Positions 37,442-49,655 of a stretch of 64,000 bases of DNA are shown one piece after another. Positions within the stretch are counted from its first letter, which is position 1; the number at the start of each line of letters is the position of its first letter. Under the pieces are notes generated by a model. That model made no database searches and was not told the origin of the DNA. It saw only the letters and a program-made list of their open reading frames with translations. Source of the DNA: Zygnema cylindricum (lineage: Eukaryota > Streptophyta > Zygnematophyceae > Zygnematales > Zygnemataceae); the NCBI GenBank assembly GCA_037447655.1, contig JBBHKE010003452.1:1-64000 (forward strand), given 5' to 3'. Made by a program: the position numbers and the translations under genes.

Positions 37442-38022
37442 CTTTGGGGAATTGATCCTCGCAATGACTATTTTGGTTGCGCGCAGTCACCTACGTCAGC
37501 TTGTCAAAGATTGTACATTTTAAGTACACACTGGTACAAGTTGAGTACAGTACAACGTGAATCGCTATTAGGGTTAATGTTTTTTTGCCACTTAAAACAT
37601 CTTTTATCCGTACACACATGTCGGATTGTGGATCCGACGGTTGCGATCGAAATGTCAGATTCTTAGCTTTCGATTGGCAGTCTCAAATTAAAAATCGGAC
37701 AAGTGTGTACGGAGAAAAGATGTTTTAAGTGGGGTAAAAATTATTAACACTACCAGCGATACACGGTGTACCGTTGAGTTTTAGATTTGACGGGCAATCC
37801 GTCGAACAGCTTTGACTTGCCAAATTTTGAAACAACCGGTTAAAATTTTTACGGCCTTGTGAACGCCGACCGTCATAAGAAAATCAGTAATTCACACGGC
37901 CGGCCAAGGTTTACCGGCATCAAATGTACTAATGTGTACTTAAAATGTACAATCTTTAACAAGTTGACGTAGGTGACTGCGCGCAACCAAAATAGTCACT
38001 GCGCTGATCATTCCCCAAACTT
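37442..38022. mobile_element. Inverted-repeat element split by a family A MITE
   Basis: The left arm (about 37442-37533: ATTTTGGTTGCGCGCAGTCA, CCTACGTCAGCTTGTC, TGTACATTTTAAGTACACA) recurs inverted at about 37932-38022. Between the arms lie family A copy 4 (37550-37772) and about 150 bp of other sequence. The outer element type is unknown. Confidence 0.75.
37550..37772. mobile_element. Family A MITE, copy 4
   Basis: 223 bp: GTACAACGTGAATCGCTATT on the left, GCGATACACGGTGTAC on the right, with the inner CGTACACACATGTCGGATT and its reverse AATCGGACAAGTGTGTACGG. It lies between the arms of another inverted repeat. Confidence 0.9.
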
Positions 38023-38153
38023 TATTGCAAACCGTGCGATGGCAAAAAGCTAAAAACCAACAAGGTACAAAATGTGAAAAAAAACAAAAAAATGAACATC
38101 TAAAAGACTACAAGAGCCAAGAGAGAAAGAGACAAAATTAGGGAGATAAAAAG

Positions 38154-39416
38154 CATAGTTCAAAAGTAGGTGAAAGTACACCCATACAATATGCCTATTG
38201 TACGCAAAAAATACAATATACCCTTAAGACTTATATTGTATTGGCCGCAAAATGAAATAAATTAGTAACAAGGTTGAGTTGCACATGGATTGATAGAGAA
38301 TTAAACGTCATGTCTAAATTTGAAAAAAAAACGGACAAAAAAATCTTTTTCTGTGAGTTTTGAGCGACGTTTTATTTAAACCGCCTGATTCGGACGATCG
38401 GACGGTCGCTGATCAAAGTAGCGATCAAAGAAGATCACATGAAAAGCCTATAACACAACTTACGATAGGACTAACGTCAGATTTGGACGATCGGACGGTC
38501 GCTGATCAAAGTAGCGACTTAAGACGATCACATGAAAAGCCCATAACACAACTTACGATGAAGGCGCCGACAAAAGACCTACATTTAGTGTTGGGTATCG
38601 GGTAAATTCATACCGCGATAATTCCGATATTCGATATATCGATTATCGATCGAGCAGACTCCTCGATATATCGTACCGAGACCAACATAAATTATCGCGA
38701 TATATATCGCGATTTATAGTATTTTTAAAAATTTAATATTTTATATTTTAATATAATATGTTATTTTAGCGAAAAAAACATATTGTCTGATGCGCCACGG
38801 ACGACGTGATTTTCGTTCCGTGACTTAAAGGTAGATGCCGCAAAATGTAACCGACAAAAAAGTACAAATTCTATAATTCATATGATTACTTATTTGGGGT
38901 ATGGTTACATGAGGAGGTATCTGTATTGTACGGACATCAAAATTTCTGTATTACAGAGGCCTCGGTTAACATCGCGTATCTTCTGTAAACAGGTTTTTAC
39001 ATACGTGTTTTTATTTGAGTTGTCCTTGGAAGTTGACGATCAAATCTCTAAAATCGTCAAAGATTTGAGAACCGACCATTTTCGTATGTAAATCCGTACT
39101 TGCGTATTACGCACGTGTCTTCGCAAGTGTACCGTGTCAATGTACCTCAAAGATCTCCTTCACTCTGCTGACTTTCAGGAAAAAAACGTATGTCTTTTCG
39201 TCAAAGATTTTACGGTCATCTTGTCCGAAGGCTCGTGACTTTGGAGACTTGTGAAAATTTTCATTATCGGCAAAACATCGCGATATTTCGATAATCGATA
39301 TATCGAGGCGATATATCGATTATCGGGTACCTAAAATTCGGTACAAATCGAATATCGGCAATTGGTCCTCGATGCCCAACACTACCTACAATAGAAAAGC
39401 CTACTTTTGAACTATG
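38154..39416. mobile_element. Family D hAT-like element, copy 2, with nested family E insert
   Basis: Termini CATAGTTCAAAAGTAGG and CCTACTTTTGAACTATG (the right one preceded by AAAAG) with a perfect 8-bp duplication ATAAAAAG (38146-38153 and 39417-39424). This supports the hAT class. The interior has an 80-90 bp direct duplication (CGATCGGACGGTCGCTGATC at about 38393 and 38487). A family E MITE occupies 38586-39384. Non-autonomous. Confidence 0.9.
38586..39384. mobile_element. Family E hAT-like MITE, longest copy
   Basis: 799 bp, TAGTGTTGGGTATCG at the left and CGATGCCCAACACTA at the right, flanked by CCTACATT and CCTACAAT (8 bp, one mismatch). The ends are rich in ATATATCGATTATCG palindromes. 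The TIR start and 8-bp duplication fit hAT. No transposase. Confidence 0.9.
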
Positions 39417-39625
39417 ATAAAAAGAGAGCACTATCCGCAGATACGATTTTTCTCCGCGCAAACTTTTATGGCAGTAAGTACAAATATGTACAAATCTGGT
39501 ACGAACTGACGACAAAAGCTGTTGACTTATTTTGACTTTTGAAGACCGATCTGTTTACTTGATGACCGGCTAACATTTTTAGGTGACATCTGGTAACAAG
39601 TGGAAATGATGAAGAATATGAATAA

Positions 39626-41172
39626 GGGTATGTCCCAATGTACTTGTAACTTAACGAACTTACTTTGTATTTTAGCGCGGATCCGCCGAACCCGGTTTTC
39701 AAGTGTCCCTATGTGTAAGAACATAATTGTAACTTACGTTTGTGACGATTGTATACGTAGACAATACGTGTGACGGTTCCCAACGTCTACAATTTGTGTT
39801 GTCGCACTATATTTTTTGGAACTGCTTGTGACGACGCATATCTTACAGTGACATTGTAGACGTATAGCCTTCCAGCCTGTGCCGTTTTACGTTTGACGAA
39901 AATGTAGGATGAAAAGACGAAATAGGCCAGATCCGGAGGTACATGGTTACCGGGAGGATGTTCTGTCGCGTAATGTAGGAGGAAAAGACAAAAATGTAGG
40001 AGGAAAAGACGAAATAGGCCAGATCCGGAGGTACATGGTTACCGGGAGGATGTTTTGTCGCGTAATGTAGGAGGAAAAGACGAAAATGTAGGAGGAAAAG
40101 ACGAAATAGGCCAGATCCGGAGGTACATGGTTACCGGGAGGATGTTCTGTCGCGTAATGTAGGAGGAAAAGACAAAAATGTAGGAGGAAAAGACGAAATA
40201 GGCCAGATCCGGAGGTACATGGTTCCGGTGTATATTTTTGTAGTTTGGCCTTCTTGTGAAAGCGGTTTTACTTTATTTAAAACATCCCGCTAATTTATTT
40301 TAAGATAAGTCTGAAGTTGACGTGACACTGTCTCTAAAAACACAAGACCACAACTTTTTGTACATTCTAAATCCAAGGATGACGCGAATTAGGGTACAGG
40401 CCCTTGTGGCTAAGTACGGGTTTTTTTTTCTGTCGTTTTCTTTTAAAACTTAGCGATGTACTGCTTAAGCTGTGACCGTATGAAGAAATCGCAAATTTGT
40501 AGAGTACAATTTGTGTCATCGTCGACTTAGGATTTACGAAAACTTGTCTTGTGTTTTTTCGACCCACTGTCACGTCATCTTCAAACTTATCATAAACCAC
40601 ATCGGTAATGTGTTTTTATACAAAGTAAAACCGTTTCCTCAAATAGGAAAAAATATTCCCACGTGTGAAAAGTTTTCAAAAGTTTTTGATGACTGAAAAA
40701 AATACAAGGCTGTTCGTTTTTGTTCGCATGCACATTGTATGATTTTTTTTTGGAGAGGTCTCGATGGTGCAGTGTCATTTCACGTAAAGGTGAAAAATTT
40801 GGGAATGTGAAAAATCTGCGAAATCATGGCGGCCGGATAGGGGAGGTTTAAGCAAAGGCATGTTGTACAGCCACGACTGCAAGGTTGTACGTCTACGATG
40901 TCACACAATGACACGCGACGTGCCATTTTGTTTCAAAAATGACGATGTGTCTTGCAAGTTACGACGCTTCAAAAAGTTTCGAAAAATACGGTGTGGCAAA
41001 ACACATTGTACACGTTGAGAGCCATCACATGCATTGTCGACTGATACAATCGTCACAGATTTAAGTAACTATTTTGAGTAAACACATAGAGGCACTTGAA
41101 ATCCGGGTCTGCCGGATCCGCGCTAAAAACAAAGTAGGTTCGCTAAGTTACAAGTACATGGGGTCGTACCGT
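39626..41172. mobile_element. Family F TIR element, long copy
   Basis: Starts GGGTATGTCCCAATGTACTT and ends with the inverse (AAGTACATGGGGTCGTACC) near 41172. Its inner arms share GCGGATCCGCCGAACCCGG on the left and CCGGATCCGCGCT on the right. The first 271 bp are almost identical to the start of the copy at 41284. It contains the 92-bp tandem array and, from about 40389, an inverted segment homologous to the second half of the short copy, so it is probably a composite. Confidence 0.75.
39900..40229. repeat. 92-bp tandem repeat, about 3.6 units
   Basis: Units start AATGTAGGAGGAAAAGAC near 39973, 40065 and 40157, with a partial first unit from 39900. Each contains GCCAGATCCGGAGGTACATG and GGGAGGATGTTCTGTCGCGT. 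The units are nearly identical, so the expansion is recent. Confidence 0.95.
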
Positions 41173-41283
41173 TATACTCTACAGTTTTGACATTTCTTTG
41201 TACGGGCTCGTATGGTTACAACTTTAGCATTAAAGCCTAGGTTTTAACTTTTAAGGAAAACAACAAACAAAAATAGGTGCTTA

Positions 41284-42059
41284 GGGTATGTCCCTATGTA
41301 CTTGTAACTTACTGAACTTACTTTGTATTTTAGCGCGGATCCGCCGAACCCGGTTTTCAAGTGTCCCTATGTGTAAGAACATAATTGTAACTTACGTTTG
41401 TGACGATTGTATACGTAGACAATACGTGTGACGGTTCCCAACGTCTACAATTTGTGTTGTCGCACTATATTTTTTGGAACTGCTTGTGACGACGCATATC
41501 TTACAGTGACATTGTAGACGTATAGCCTTCCAGCCTGTGCCGTTTTACGTTTGAAGAAGATGCGCTTTGCCTCTGCGTCGCCTGTCCGCTCGACGTGAAA
41601 TGGCATCGGAATTTCGAGACCCCTGAAATAAAAAAATCTGTACTGGACGAAAACAGACAAAACCAAAAAAATTCTGTCTTTTTTTTCGCCGTATTTGAAC
41701 GCAAACGGACAAAACATAGCGAATTCTGTACTTTTCTTTGTCCTTGGAATTGTACGAAAATTTTGGAAAATTACGGCACGTGGGAATACATGTTCCTATT
41801 TGTTTATTGAAAATACCTAGTTTTAAAGCACATCGCGCATGTGTTTTAAACATAAGTTTGAAGATGACGTTTTTTGTCGTGGAAGTGGGTCGAAAAATAC
41901 AAGACGACAAATTTTCGTACATCCTAAATTCGAGGATGACGCAAATTGTACTCTACAAATTTGCGATTCCTTCGTACAGTAGCAACTTAGGCAGTACGGC
42001 GCTAAGTTTTAAAGGAAAACGACATAAAAAAACCCTTACTTGCACATGGGGACATACCC
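41284..42059. mobile_element. Family F TIR element, short copy
   Basis: 776 bp: GGGTATGTCCCTATGTACTT on the left and GCACATGGGGACATACCC on the right, flanked by TTA and TAA. No coding capacity; the open frames inside are repeat-derived. Confidence 0.85.
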
Positions 42060-43419
42060 TAAGTAAATACCGGCAATCCCGAAAATGCTTGCCGTTTCCT
42101 CACTTCATCAGTACGATCTACAACCTTATTAAACCCTATTGAATTAAATACATAATTTGCTACGCCAAGTTGTTTCCGTTTTAACGCGAACTGTATCTAG
42201 TAATCACTATTGTACGTTACGCAAAACGATAAAATAAACATAAGTTAGGGTGAAGTTCCATCAGACGAAAAGTGAAGTTGTTTACAGAAATCAGGGCCTC
42301 TCTGTACTATGCCGTACCTATTATTTTGTTTTTATGAGCGAATAACATTATAGGGAGTCTGGACAATATGCTCCAAAGGTATGGGAGGTAACAATGACCG
42401 TTGGATATTCATTCGCTAAGCATTCGCTTCAAAAGAAATTGTAACTAACAACTCGCCACCAGTTACAAAAAAAATTGAACAACGACACGTAGGATAATGA
42501 GCGTACGTGTCAGGATGGCTATCAACGATATTAAAAAAAAAATGCTTATGGTATATACATTAAAAAATACATGAAACCAATGAGACCATTAGTTATATGT
42601 GAGTGATAAATTCAGAATTAAACCTTCATAATACAAGCTAAAAGTATAAGGCTAAAAAGGTAGCTAAATGATATCTTAAAAACAAAATATAGATAACTAG
42701 GAATTTTTTTTAACCTACAATAAGATTCCCATATACAAAAAGTGCGACCTTGAAAAAAATACTTTAAAAATCTGAAAATATACGAAAATATACGAAATTA
42801 TATGGAAATGTACGAAATTATAAGGGAAGTGTACCTGAAAACACTAAAAGTAAAGAAAATCTAAAGCAGTTGCTATTGTTAGGAACTTACGAGAATGTAC
42901 CTTAAAAACCCTAAAAATCCCCTTTAAATAACCCAAAAAATACGAAAATGTACGGGCATTGTACGTAGATGTACGGAAAACGCAACACATTTGTACTGAA
43001 GTATACGAGAATGTACAAGAATGTACCCTAAAAAACCTAAACGAAATAACCCTAAAAATTACAGAAAAATACGGACACTACATAAATGTACAAGAAATGT
43101 AAGGCGGTTGTTCTAAAACATACAAAATGTACGGAAATTTACCTTGGAAACCCTAAATTCCCTTTAAATAATCCTACAACGTACGGATGTATACGGACAT
43201 TGTACATAGGTGTACGAAAAAATGTATGGGGGCAAAGTAAAGTACGCATTTTATTAACATTTCAAAATCATTCAATGCGCACTCTACGCCCATTTGTTAC
43301 ATCGTGAATCACGATTAGTGTTAAGAAATAATTAATGTACAAAAATAATTAGTGTTGTTACCTCTAATTTGGATTTTCGCGTTTCGGGAAAAAATGTTTT
43401 ACTCTAAAAGTGTAGCCGG
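42060..43419. repeat. AT-rich sequence with degenerate TACGAAAATGTAC repeats
   Basis: From about 42770 to 43230, phrases such as TACGAAAATGTAC, AACCCTAAAAATCCC and CCTTTAAATAA recur two to four times at irregular spacing. Two blocks of about 100 bp near 42915 and 43150 align with each other. A family A/B-type terminus (CATCGTGAATCACGATTAGTG) starts near 43299, but its partner was not found. No gene. Confidence 0.6.
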
Positions 43420-43889
43420 TAGTGTTGTGTACTGGCAAGAAATTTATCGCGATAACACTGATACCGATAGTTATAGGTTATCGAACGATCACGGTTTCCG
43501 ATATATCGCTCCGAGACCAACAAATTCCTTATCGGCGATAAGTGGAAAAAACATAATACGTTATATACTAGTATTTTTTTATATGATGTATTATATATGT
43601 CACTTTATATAGCGTGGCATACCACGTGCAACAATTTTTTTCGTACTCTGTGTAACAGCATAACGACGGTTTAGTACGACAGAATAAACGTACAGTTGTA
43701 TGGTACGAACTCTACAATTATCGGTGATAGCTATCGCTACCGATGTTATCGCGATAAAGATCCGATATTGTCGTTGTTTTATCGACGATAACAACGGTGT
43801 CGATATATCGTGCCAATGTATCGATTATCGGCAAGCGAAAAATAAATAAATATTGATTATCAGCAAAACCTTGTCGATACACAACACTA
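43420..43889. mobile_element. Family E hAT-like MITE, short copy
   Basis: 470 bp, TAGTGTTGTGTACTGG at the left and TACACAACACTA at the right, flanked by GTAGCCGG and GTAGGCGA (8 bp, 6 identical). The interior carries CGATATATCG palindromes and CCGAGACCAACAAATTC, as in the longer copy. Confidence 0.88.
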
Positions 43890-44099
43890 GTAGGCGATAC
43901 AACCTGTGTTGACATATCTGACGATTGAACATGTAAGAACAGGTTCGCGTGATTTTTCCTTGTCTTTATCACAGGAAATCAAATTTAAGTGGGCTTTTAC
44001 ATGGCGACGCACTCAAATTTAAGTGTTTGACGCCTTTTTCGGACATTTGTACGTCTGTATGAAATAATGAGCAGTTTCAACACGGATTGACACGTTTCG

Positions 44100-44268
44100 T
44101 ACACCATACTATTAAAGATGACCATAAATTAGAGTTAATAACGCTAATTAACTAGTACCCTAATTAACGCAAAAAAACAATTATTGTAAATAATTATATT
44201 GCAAGTTCATGGGTCAAAATTTGGGTGCGCCGAATTTGCGTTATCATCGCTATTAGCGATTCAAGGTA
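44100..44268. mobile_element. Small TA-type element related to families A and B
   Basis: Runs from TACACCATACTATT to GATTCAAGGTA. The interior has AATTAGAGTTAATAACGCTA, and GTTCATGGGTCAAAATTTGG as in the MITE at 6590. The ends are weakly inverted. Confidence 0.5.
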
Positions 44269-44319
44269 TATTTTACTCCGTGCTTAATATGCGCAGGGGA
44301 CATCTATGCACAAAACCTT

Positions 44320-44561
44320 AGGCATCTACTATTTCACAAAAAACTAGACGTCTACAATAGTCGTCGTTTTTGTAGACGTCACCAAACGTCGTAAGTTCCG
44401 TAGTCACATTCAATCTTCACAAATTGTATCGACATCTACAACCGTCACATTTTAGAGTTCCTATTTCATTTTCAAACATTAGAACGCTCTAAAAAGTAGT
44501 ACGGAGAATCTTTACAAAAATCCAGAGTACTTTAAAGTAACGGTTACATGGGCATATACCC
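44320..44561. mobile_element. Family C end, head-to-head with copy 2
   Basis: Read on the minus strand from 44561, this is the first 240 bp of a family C element (GGGTATATGCCCATGTAACC, then AGATTCTCCGTACTACTTT). It meets copy 2 at a single TAA (44562-44564), forming an inverted pair. Confidence 0.8.
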
Positions 44562-44564
44562 TAA

Positions 44565-45803
44565 GGGGGTGTCCCCATGTAATCAGTACTTTGATAAAGT
44601 ATTTTGGATTGTAGTGACGATTATGCGTACTAAAGTGTCCCAATGTGCGAAAATGAAATCGGAACTTTGACATGTGACGGTTGTAGACGTAGGTACAACT
44701 TTGTGACGATTGAAGACGACTATGACATTGGTGACGCAAAAAAAAACAGCGACAATTGTAGATTGCTATTTTTTTCTTATTTTGTGACATGGCAGATGCT
44801 TGGGGTTTTGTGACATTGTGGCATCATGCTCACTTGTGACAACGTCGACGTCACATATTCAAGAACTTTCGGCCATGGCTACCCGATTTCATTGTTCCGA
44901 CTTTTCTCACTTGACTTGCCATAGGAATATACATAAAGGTAGTCAAAATAATTGTTTATCAAATATCTTTCATATCATACCAGCATTGTGGTGCCTCGTT
45001 CTAATAAGTGTGAGATAAAAGTGATAGTGTGAGAGAGAGAGGGGAGAGGCGGCGACGACGCAAAATTTTGCAAAGGACCCATGAACAAAAGTGGAGGTCC
45101 GAGACCCCTCCAAAATTTTTCCGTACATGCTCGTCATTTCAGTACATGCGCGTGACAGGGAGAAAAATAGCATAGTTCAAAAGTAGGCGTTTTATGGTAG
45201 GCCTTTGGTAGGCGCAAGTTGTGTTATAGGCTTTTCATGTGATATTCTTAGATCGCTACTTTGATTGCTACTTTGATCAGCGACCGTCCGATGACGTTTA
45301 GTTCTCTATTGAACGATGTGCAACTCAACCGTGTTACTTTTTTTTTCATTTTGCGACCAATACAATATGGGTCTTAAGGTCATACTGTATTGTTTTGCGT
45401 ACAATAGGCATATTGTATAGGCCTACTTTCACCTACTTTTGAACTATGAAAAACAGCGAGTACTCTCCCTCGTCCTAAATTTTTTCCACCCGTGTGGCGC
45501 TTGCGTGGTTCGTTTTCCATTCGCTGTTTGGGCGATACTTCAACTAAAAACATCCTCTCGAGATGATTTTTGATGAAGTTTTTTGATGGGCTGGATCCTC
45601 TTGCCCGGGGGTCGAAAAGAGGAAAAGGCCAAAATGCGTTCATATGATGACAAACATTCAGTACATTTGAAGTATCGATTTCACGTTCACTACACTTTGG
45701 TAAAAATAATTTGTTGTATGGCTAAAGTTTTCCTCAAAGTTCCCTGAATTTTGGGGGAAAACGACAGAGAAAAGTCGATACTTTAATACGCGGGGACACC
45801 CCC
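44565..45803. mobile_element. Family C TIR element, copy 2, with nested family D insert
   Basis: Starts GGGGGTGTCCCCATGTAATC and ends CGCGGGGACACCCCC. It is colinear with copy 1 (1471-2983), including GACAACGTCGACGTCA, the AGAGAGAGGGGAGAGGCG patch and TCCCTGAATTTTGGGG. A family D MITE splits it at 45171-45448. Copy 1 has about 540 bp more in the middle. Confidence 0.85.
45171..45448. mobile_element. Family D hAT-like MITE, copy 3
   Basis: 278 bp with CATAGTTCAAAAGTAGGCG and CCTACTTTTGAACTATG termini. Flanks AAAAATAG and AAAAACAG are an 8-bp duplication. The homologous site in family C copy 1 (GAGAAAAATAACAAGGACTC near 2047) is empty and has a single AAAAATAA, which confirms the insertion. 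Confidence 0.92.
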
Positions 45804-46383
45804 AAAGTAATGTATCTGTACGGACAGAAGTAATTGATGTTCCAAAAGATTTTGATCTGGCACTTCAGTAATGACGAAGTAAAAAAGTGGATAGGAGTCT
45901 AGATAAAAATGGAACGACGGACAAAATTTTGTAATTCCCTTCCGTATGCGTCGGCGAAATTCGTGCCGGGGCAAAATTCGTGCCGGGGCGAAATTCGTGC
46001 CGGAGCGAAATTCGTGCCGGCAAATAGCGTTTCCTTAAACAATCGCTTCCACAGTTTTGCACACTTGGCAGATTTACATTTGTACTCTCCATTGCATCCA
46101 GCGCCTGAAGAAAATTTAGTCAACGAGGTGAGAAAATTTAGTCAACGAGAGTCCTTGCCAGACTGGCATGATCAAATTAGGACCAGGTCAACAAAAAGGA
46201 CAGTCTCGAATCGCGTGTCTTTTGACCACGTCAACTGCCTTTCCGTACATCCTTTTCTTCTCATATTTAAACCGCATGAAACCAGACCATTTCAAGGAGA
46301 AAGAGAAAAACAAAGATACAAGACACATTTTCCTTGTTTTTAACGCCTCCACCAAAGTGTCACACTGTCACCCTCCTTCACAT
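45804..46383. promoter_or_regulatory. Upstream region of the subtilase gene with a TATA-like box
   Basis: Contains four tandem 17-bp units (GCGAAATTCGTGCCGGG type, 45952-46022) and a TATA-like TATTTAAA at about 46264-46271, some 115 bp before the start codon at 46384. The role is inferred from position only. Confidence 0.45.
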
Positions 46384-46915
46384 ATGGCTTTTTGCCGAGT
46401 AGTACTGACGCTACTCCTTACCGCATTATTCAGCCGCCAATCCGATGCTGCCACGTCTACAGACAAAACGAAAACGTACATCGTCCACGTGGACGGCCAC
46501 GCGTTCCCTGTGGCTTCCAAACTGCATCCGTCTCTTACCAAATCCGTTTCCTCACGGAACTCCTTTATCGCCGCCAATGTCCGACGTAACAACGAGCTTT
46601 TGTCGCGTGTGGACGTCTTGTAAGCTTCCGTACCGTGACGTCATCATGACGTACCATTGTAGGAAAACCCTGAAACGAGTTTGTTGAGGAAAATTTTGTG
46701 GAGTTTCAAAAGAAAGTGAACCAAAAAAGAAAAAAGAGGAGGAGAGAAAAGGTTTTGCAAAATTATGATGATCGTTAAAATCCAAAATCCTTCCTTATAA
46801 TTTCGTGCTATTTTTAATCGGTGCTCTAAAACTCTCTAGTCGTTCTCTCACATAAGAGTTATTCCTGCATTCCCAAAATTACCTTTATAAGAAGGTCCTT
46901 TGAAAGTGTGTTTTG

Positions 46916-46976
<61 letters not shown>

Positions 46977-49655
46977 ATAGGTCCTCCTCTAAGCTGTATG
47001 ACTACCACTACGCCATGAATGGCTTCGCAGCTTCTCTCACTCAACAGCAGGCGAAGGATTTACGAGGTACGTTCCACACTATAATTGATGTGGATATCTT
47101 GTTGTTATTTATTAAAACGAGAAAGATTTGCGTGGGCCGACGTACTTTGGAATATTTTTGTCGTTACTTCAGTCTTTTGTAAGAGGAAGAAAAGATATAA
47201 GCTGGAAGAAATAAACTTAAATGTACCCGAATTTTAAGCTGATTTGAGAAACGTCGAATCTATTGTAGTAGATAAAGTGGAAAAGTGTTCTCTAAGCCCT
47301 TGTTAAATTGACAATGCCATCATTTTCTTCATGTACAGCTTTGCCCGGTGTGAAATCAGTCGCACCCGATACGTTGAAGAACATTACAACAACATATAGC
47401 CCCACCTTTTTGGGTCTAAATGACCCCCCCCAAAAAAACCCTCCCGGACTTTACACGAAACATAATGGAACTGGAATGATAATCGGAATGATAGATACCG
47501 GTACGTGACGTGACATTGTTGACGTGACATTGTTGACGTGACATTGTTGCAATATGGAATATCATTCAACCAAAAACTCGTAAATTGTTGGATTGAATGC
47601 TGATGATTTATCACTGATGGAATTAACTTCATTCACAAAGAATCAATTTTTGTCATGAAGTTTTTTTTGGGTGTTGTTGTAATCATTACTTATTCTGTTT
47701 TATGTTTTTCGAATCTAGGCATCTGGCCTGAAAATCTGAGCTTCAATGACCACGGATACCCTCCTCCCCCGAAAAAATTTAAGGGAATTTGTCAAGCTGG
47801 TGAAAGTTGGGAAACAAGCACCTGTAACAGGTGAGTAAGACTTACCAAACTGTAATTTTTTCATTAACCAAAAAAACGTTTCTATTTTGTGTATAGACTC
47901 AAATAGCAGATGTTGTTCTTCTTACATCATTTTTCCACATATTCCCATTTTTTTTCTACTTATTTCTCTTTGAGGTAAAAGCTAAACAAGACACCGCTGG
48001 TGTTAGAGTTTAGGTAAACCTTCTCAGTTGTGTATTGGCTGCATAACAAAAACCGAAGAATTTTTTCTTACATTTCACATTCGATACCATTAAAGCAGTT
48101 TACTACATTGCCCACCTTAATTAGTTTGGGTGAAAAGAAGACTACGGAAGCACGTCAAAATGCCACAACCACCTCATCTCCTTTGAAAGAGTTCCCGCAC
48201 AGGTTTTTTCTTAAAGACACATGAACCCACTCTAAATTATGTGCATGCGTCGAAGCTCCAACCTAGATATACTAATACCAGGAGTAAATTTTTTCAACTC
48301 ACCACGTGTTGGGAATTCTCATGTTTATGATAAAAAATTTTCTCAACCAACATTACACCCAAATTTGTAGGAAAATTATTGGTGCTCGATACTTCTTGGC
48401 TGGATATGAAGCGTCATCGACTATACCGGTCGGATCGGATTATCGATCGGCTCGGGATATGCTTGGCCACGGTACCCATACGGCTTCTACGGCAGCCGGA
48501 TCTCAAGTTTCTAAAGCGAGTATTGGAAATCTCACTATGGGTCAAGCACAAGGAGTAGCTTTTGGCGCGCATATAGCCGTTTATAAGGTTAGTTCCTTAA
48601 ATTTTAAAACAAGCAGTAGTTTTGGACTTTTACTAATTTTGGCCACATAGAACATGGGGTGCGCTATGGAGCTCACAAATCCGCACAGAAGGGTAAGCTC
48701 GATAAATTTAAACCCTACAATAGTTTTGGAATTTTACGACCTTTGCCTACATTGAACAATGTTTTTTCTCTACTTTTCAACAGCATTGTCATTTGTTTAA
48801 GCACCTATAAGTTAGAAATCACATATCCATACATACAAAGCTGAATTCTACAACTTTTGAGGTTTTCTTAAGTATAAAATTATACTTTGACTACGTTTGC
48901 TTAGAGTGGGAATTTTTTTTTTTGATTGCAGCTCGTGGACAAAAGGTTCACACGATTCAAGGTCATTATTTGTGGTTCCACATGTTTTACACAAGTAGTG
49001 GCATGATAGCCATTAGCTTTTTATTTTGAAGTTCCTCCATTTTATTTCCCTAATCCTATGCATGAGATAGTGTGGAAAGCATCCAGTTGAGGATATATTT
49101 ACCAACATTAGTGTGGATTAGCATGCGCAACACGTATATAACTCGCTAACAAACTACACTAAAATCCGTGGAAGATACAAAATCTCCACTAGTTGAACAT
49201 CACAAAAGATAATATTTCTTACCACGGTGAACCCATCACCTTATCTTATGCTCTCAAAGACCCTTGATCATAGAATAACGACAAACAAGTACTACTTGCA
49301 GGTTTGTTGGCCAGAGGGTTGTTATGATTCGGACATCATCAGCGGCATTGAATATGCGATTTATGATAAAGTTGACGTCATCTCCATCTCTCTTGGTGGT
49401 AGTACATCAGGATTTCCTTTAAGTGATGGTATTTCAACGGGAACCCTAATGGCCACGATTTCCGGAATACCGAGTGTAGCCGCCGCCGGAAATTCCGGAC
49501 CGACGCCGGAATCAGTCGAAAATGTCGCTCCGTGGATTTTTAGTGTGGCTGCTTCTTATCTCCCAAGGAGTCCAATAACTTCAGATTTGATTTTCGACGG
49601 AAAAATTAAGGTCGCTCAGAAATACGTCTATTTGGGAGATTCGTCACGTCTCGCG
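46384..49655 (+). pseudogene. Plant-type subtilase (S8 protease), 3' half missing
   Basis: Six exons join in phase: 46384-46619, 46981-47066, 47339-47500, 47719-47830, 48371-48587 and 49302-49655, giving 389 residues. A signal peptide (MAFCRVVLTLLLTALFSRQS) precedes an I9 propeptide (KTYIVHVDGHAF, LYDYHYAMNGFAASLT). The peptidase domain shows the catalytic Asp block (GMIIGMIDTGIWPE, Asp about 159), the His block (LGHGTHTAS, His about 232) and the oxyanion Asn block (AAAGNSGP, Asn about 335). Plant subtilases run to about 750 residues, with a PA domain, the catalytic serine (GTSMS) and an Fn3-like domain. None of these is visible between 49656 and the next gene at 51035, which is filled by a MITE and telomere-like satellite. 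The last donor (GCG|GTACGT) has no partner exon here. As it stands the protein would be secreted but catalytically dead. A very long intron is excluded only if the following deacetylase gene is truly next. Confidence 0.8.
46919..46975. repeat. (CT)n microsatellite at a splice acceptor
   Basis: About 50 bp of CT dinucleotides forming the polypyrimidine tract directly before the acceptor of subtilase exon 2 (TCTCATAG|GTCC). Confidence 0.95.
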
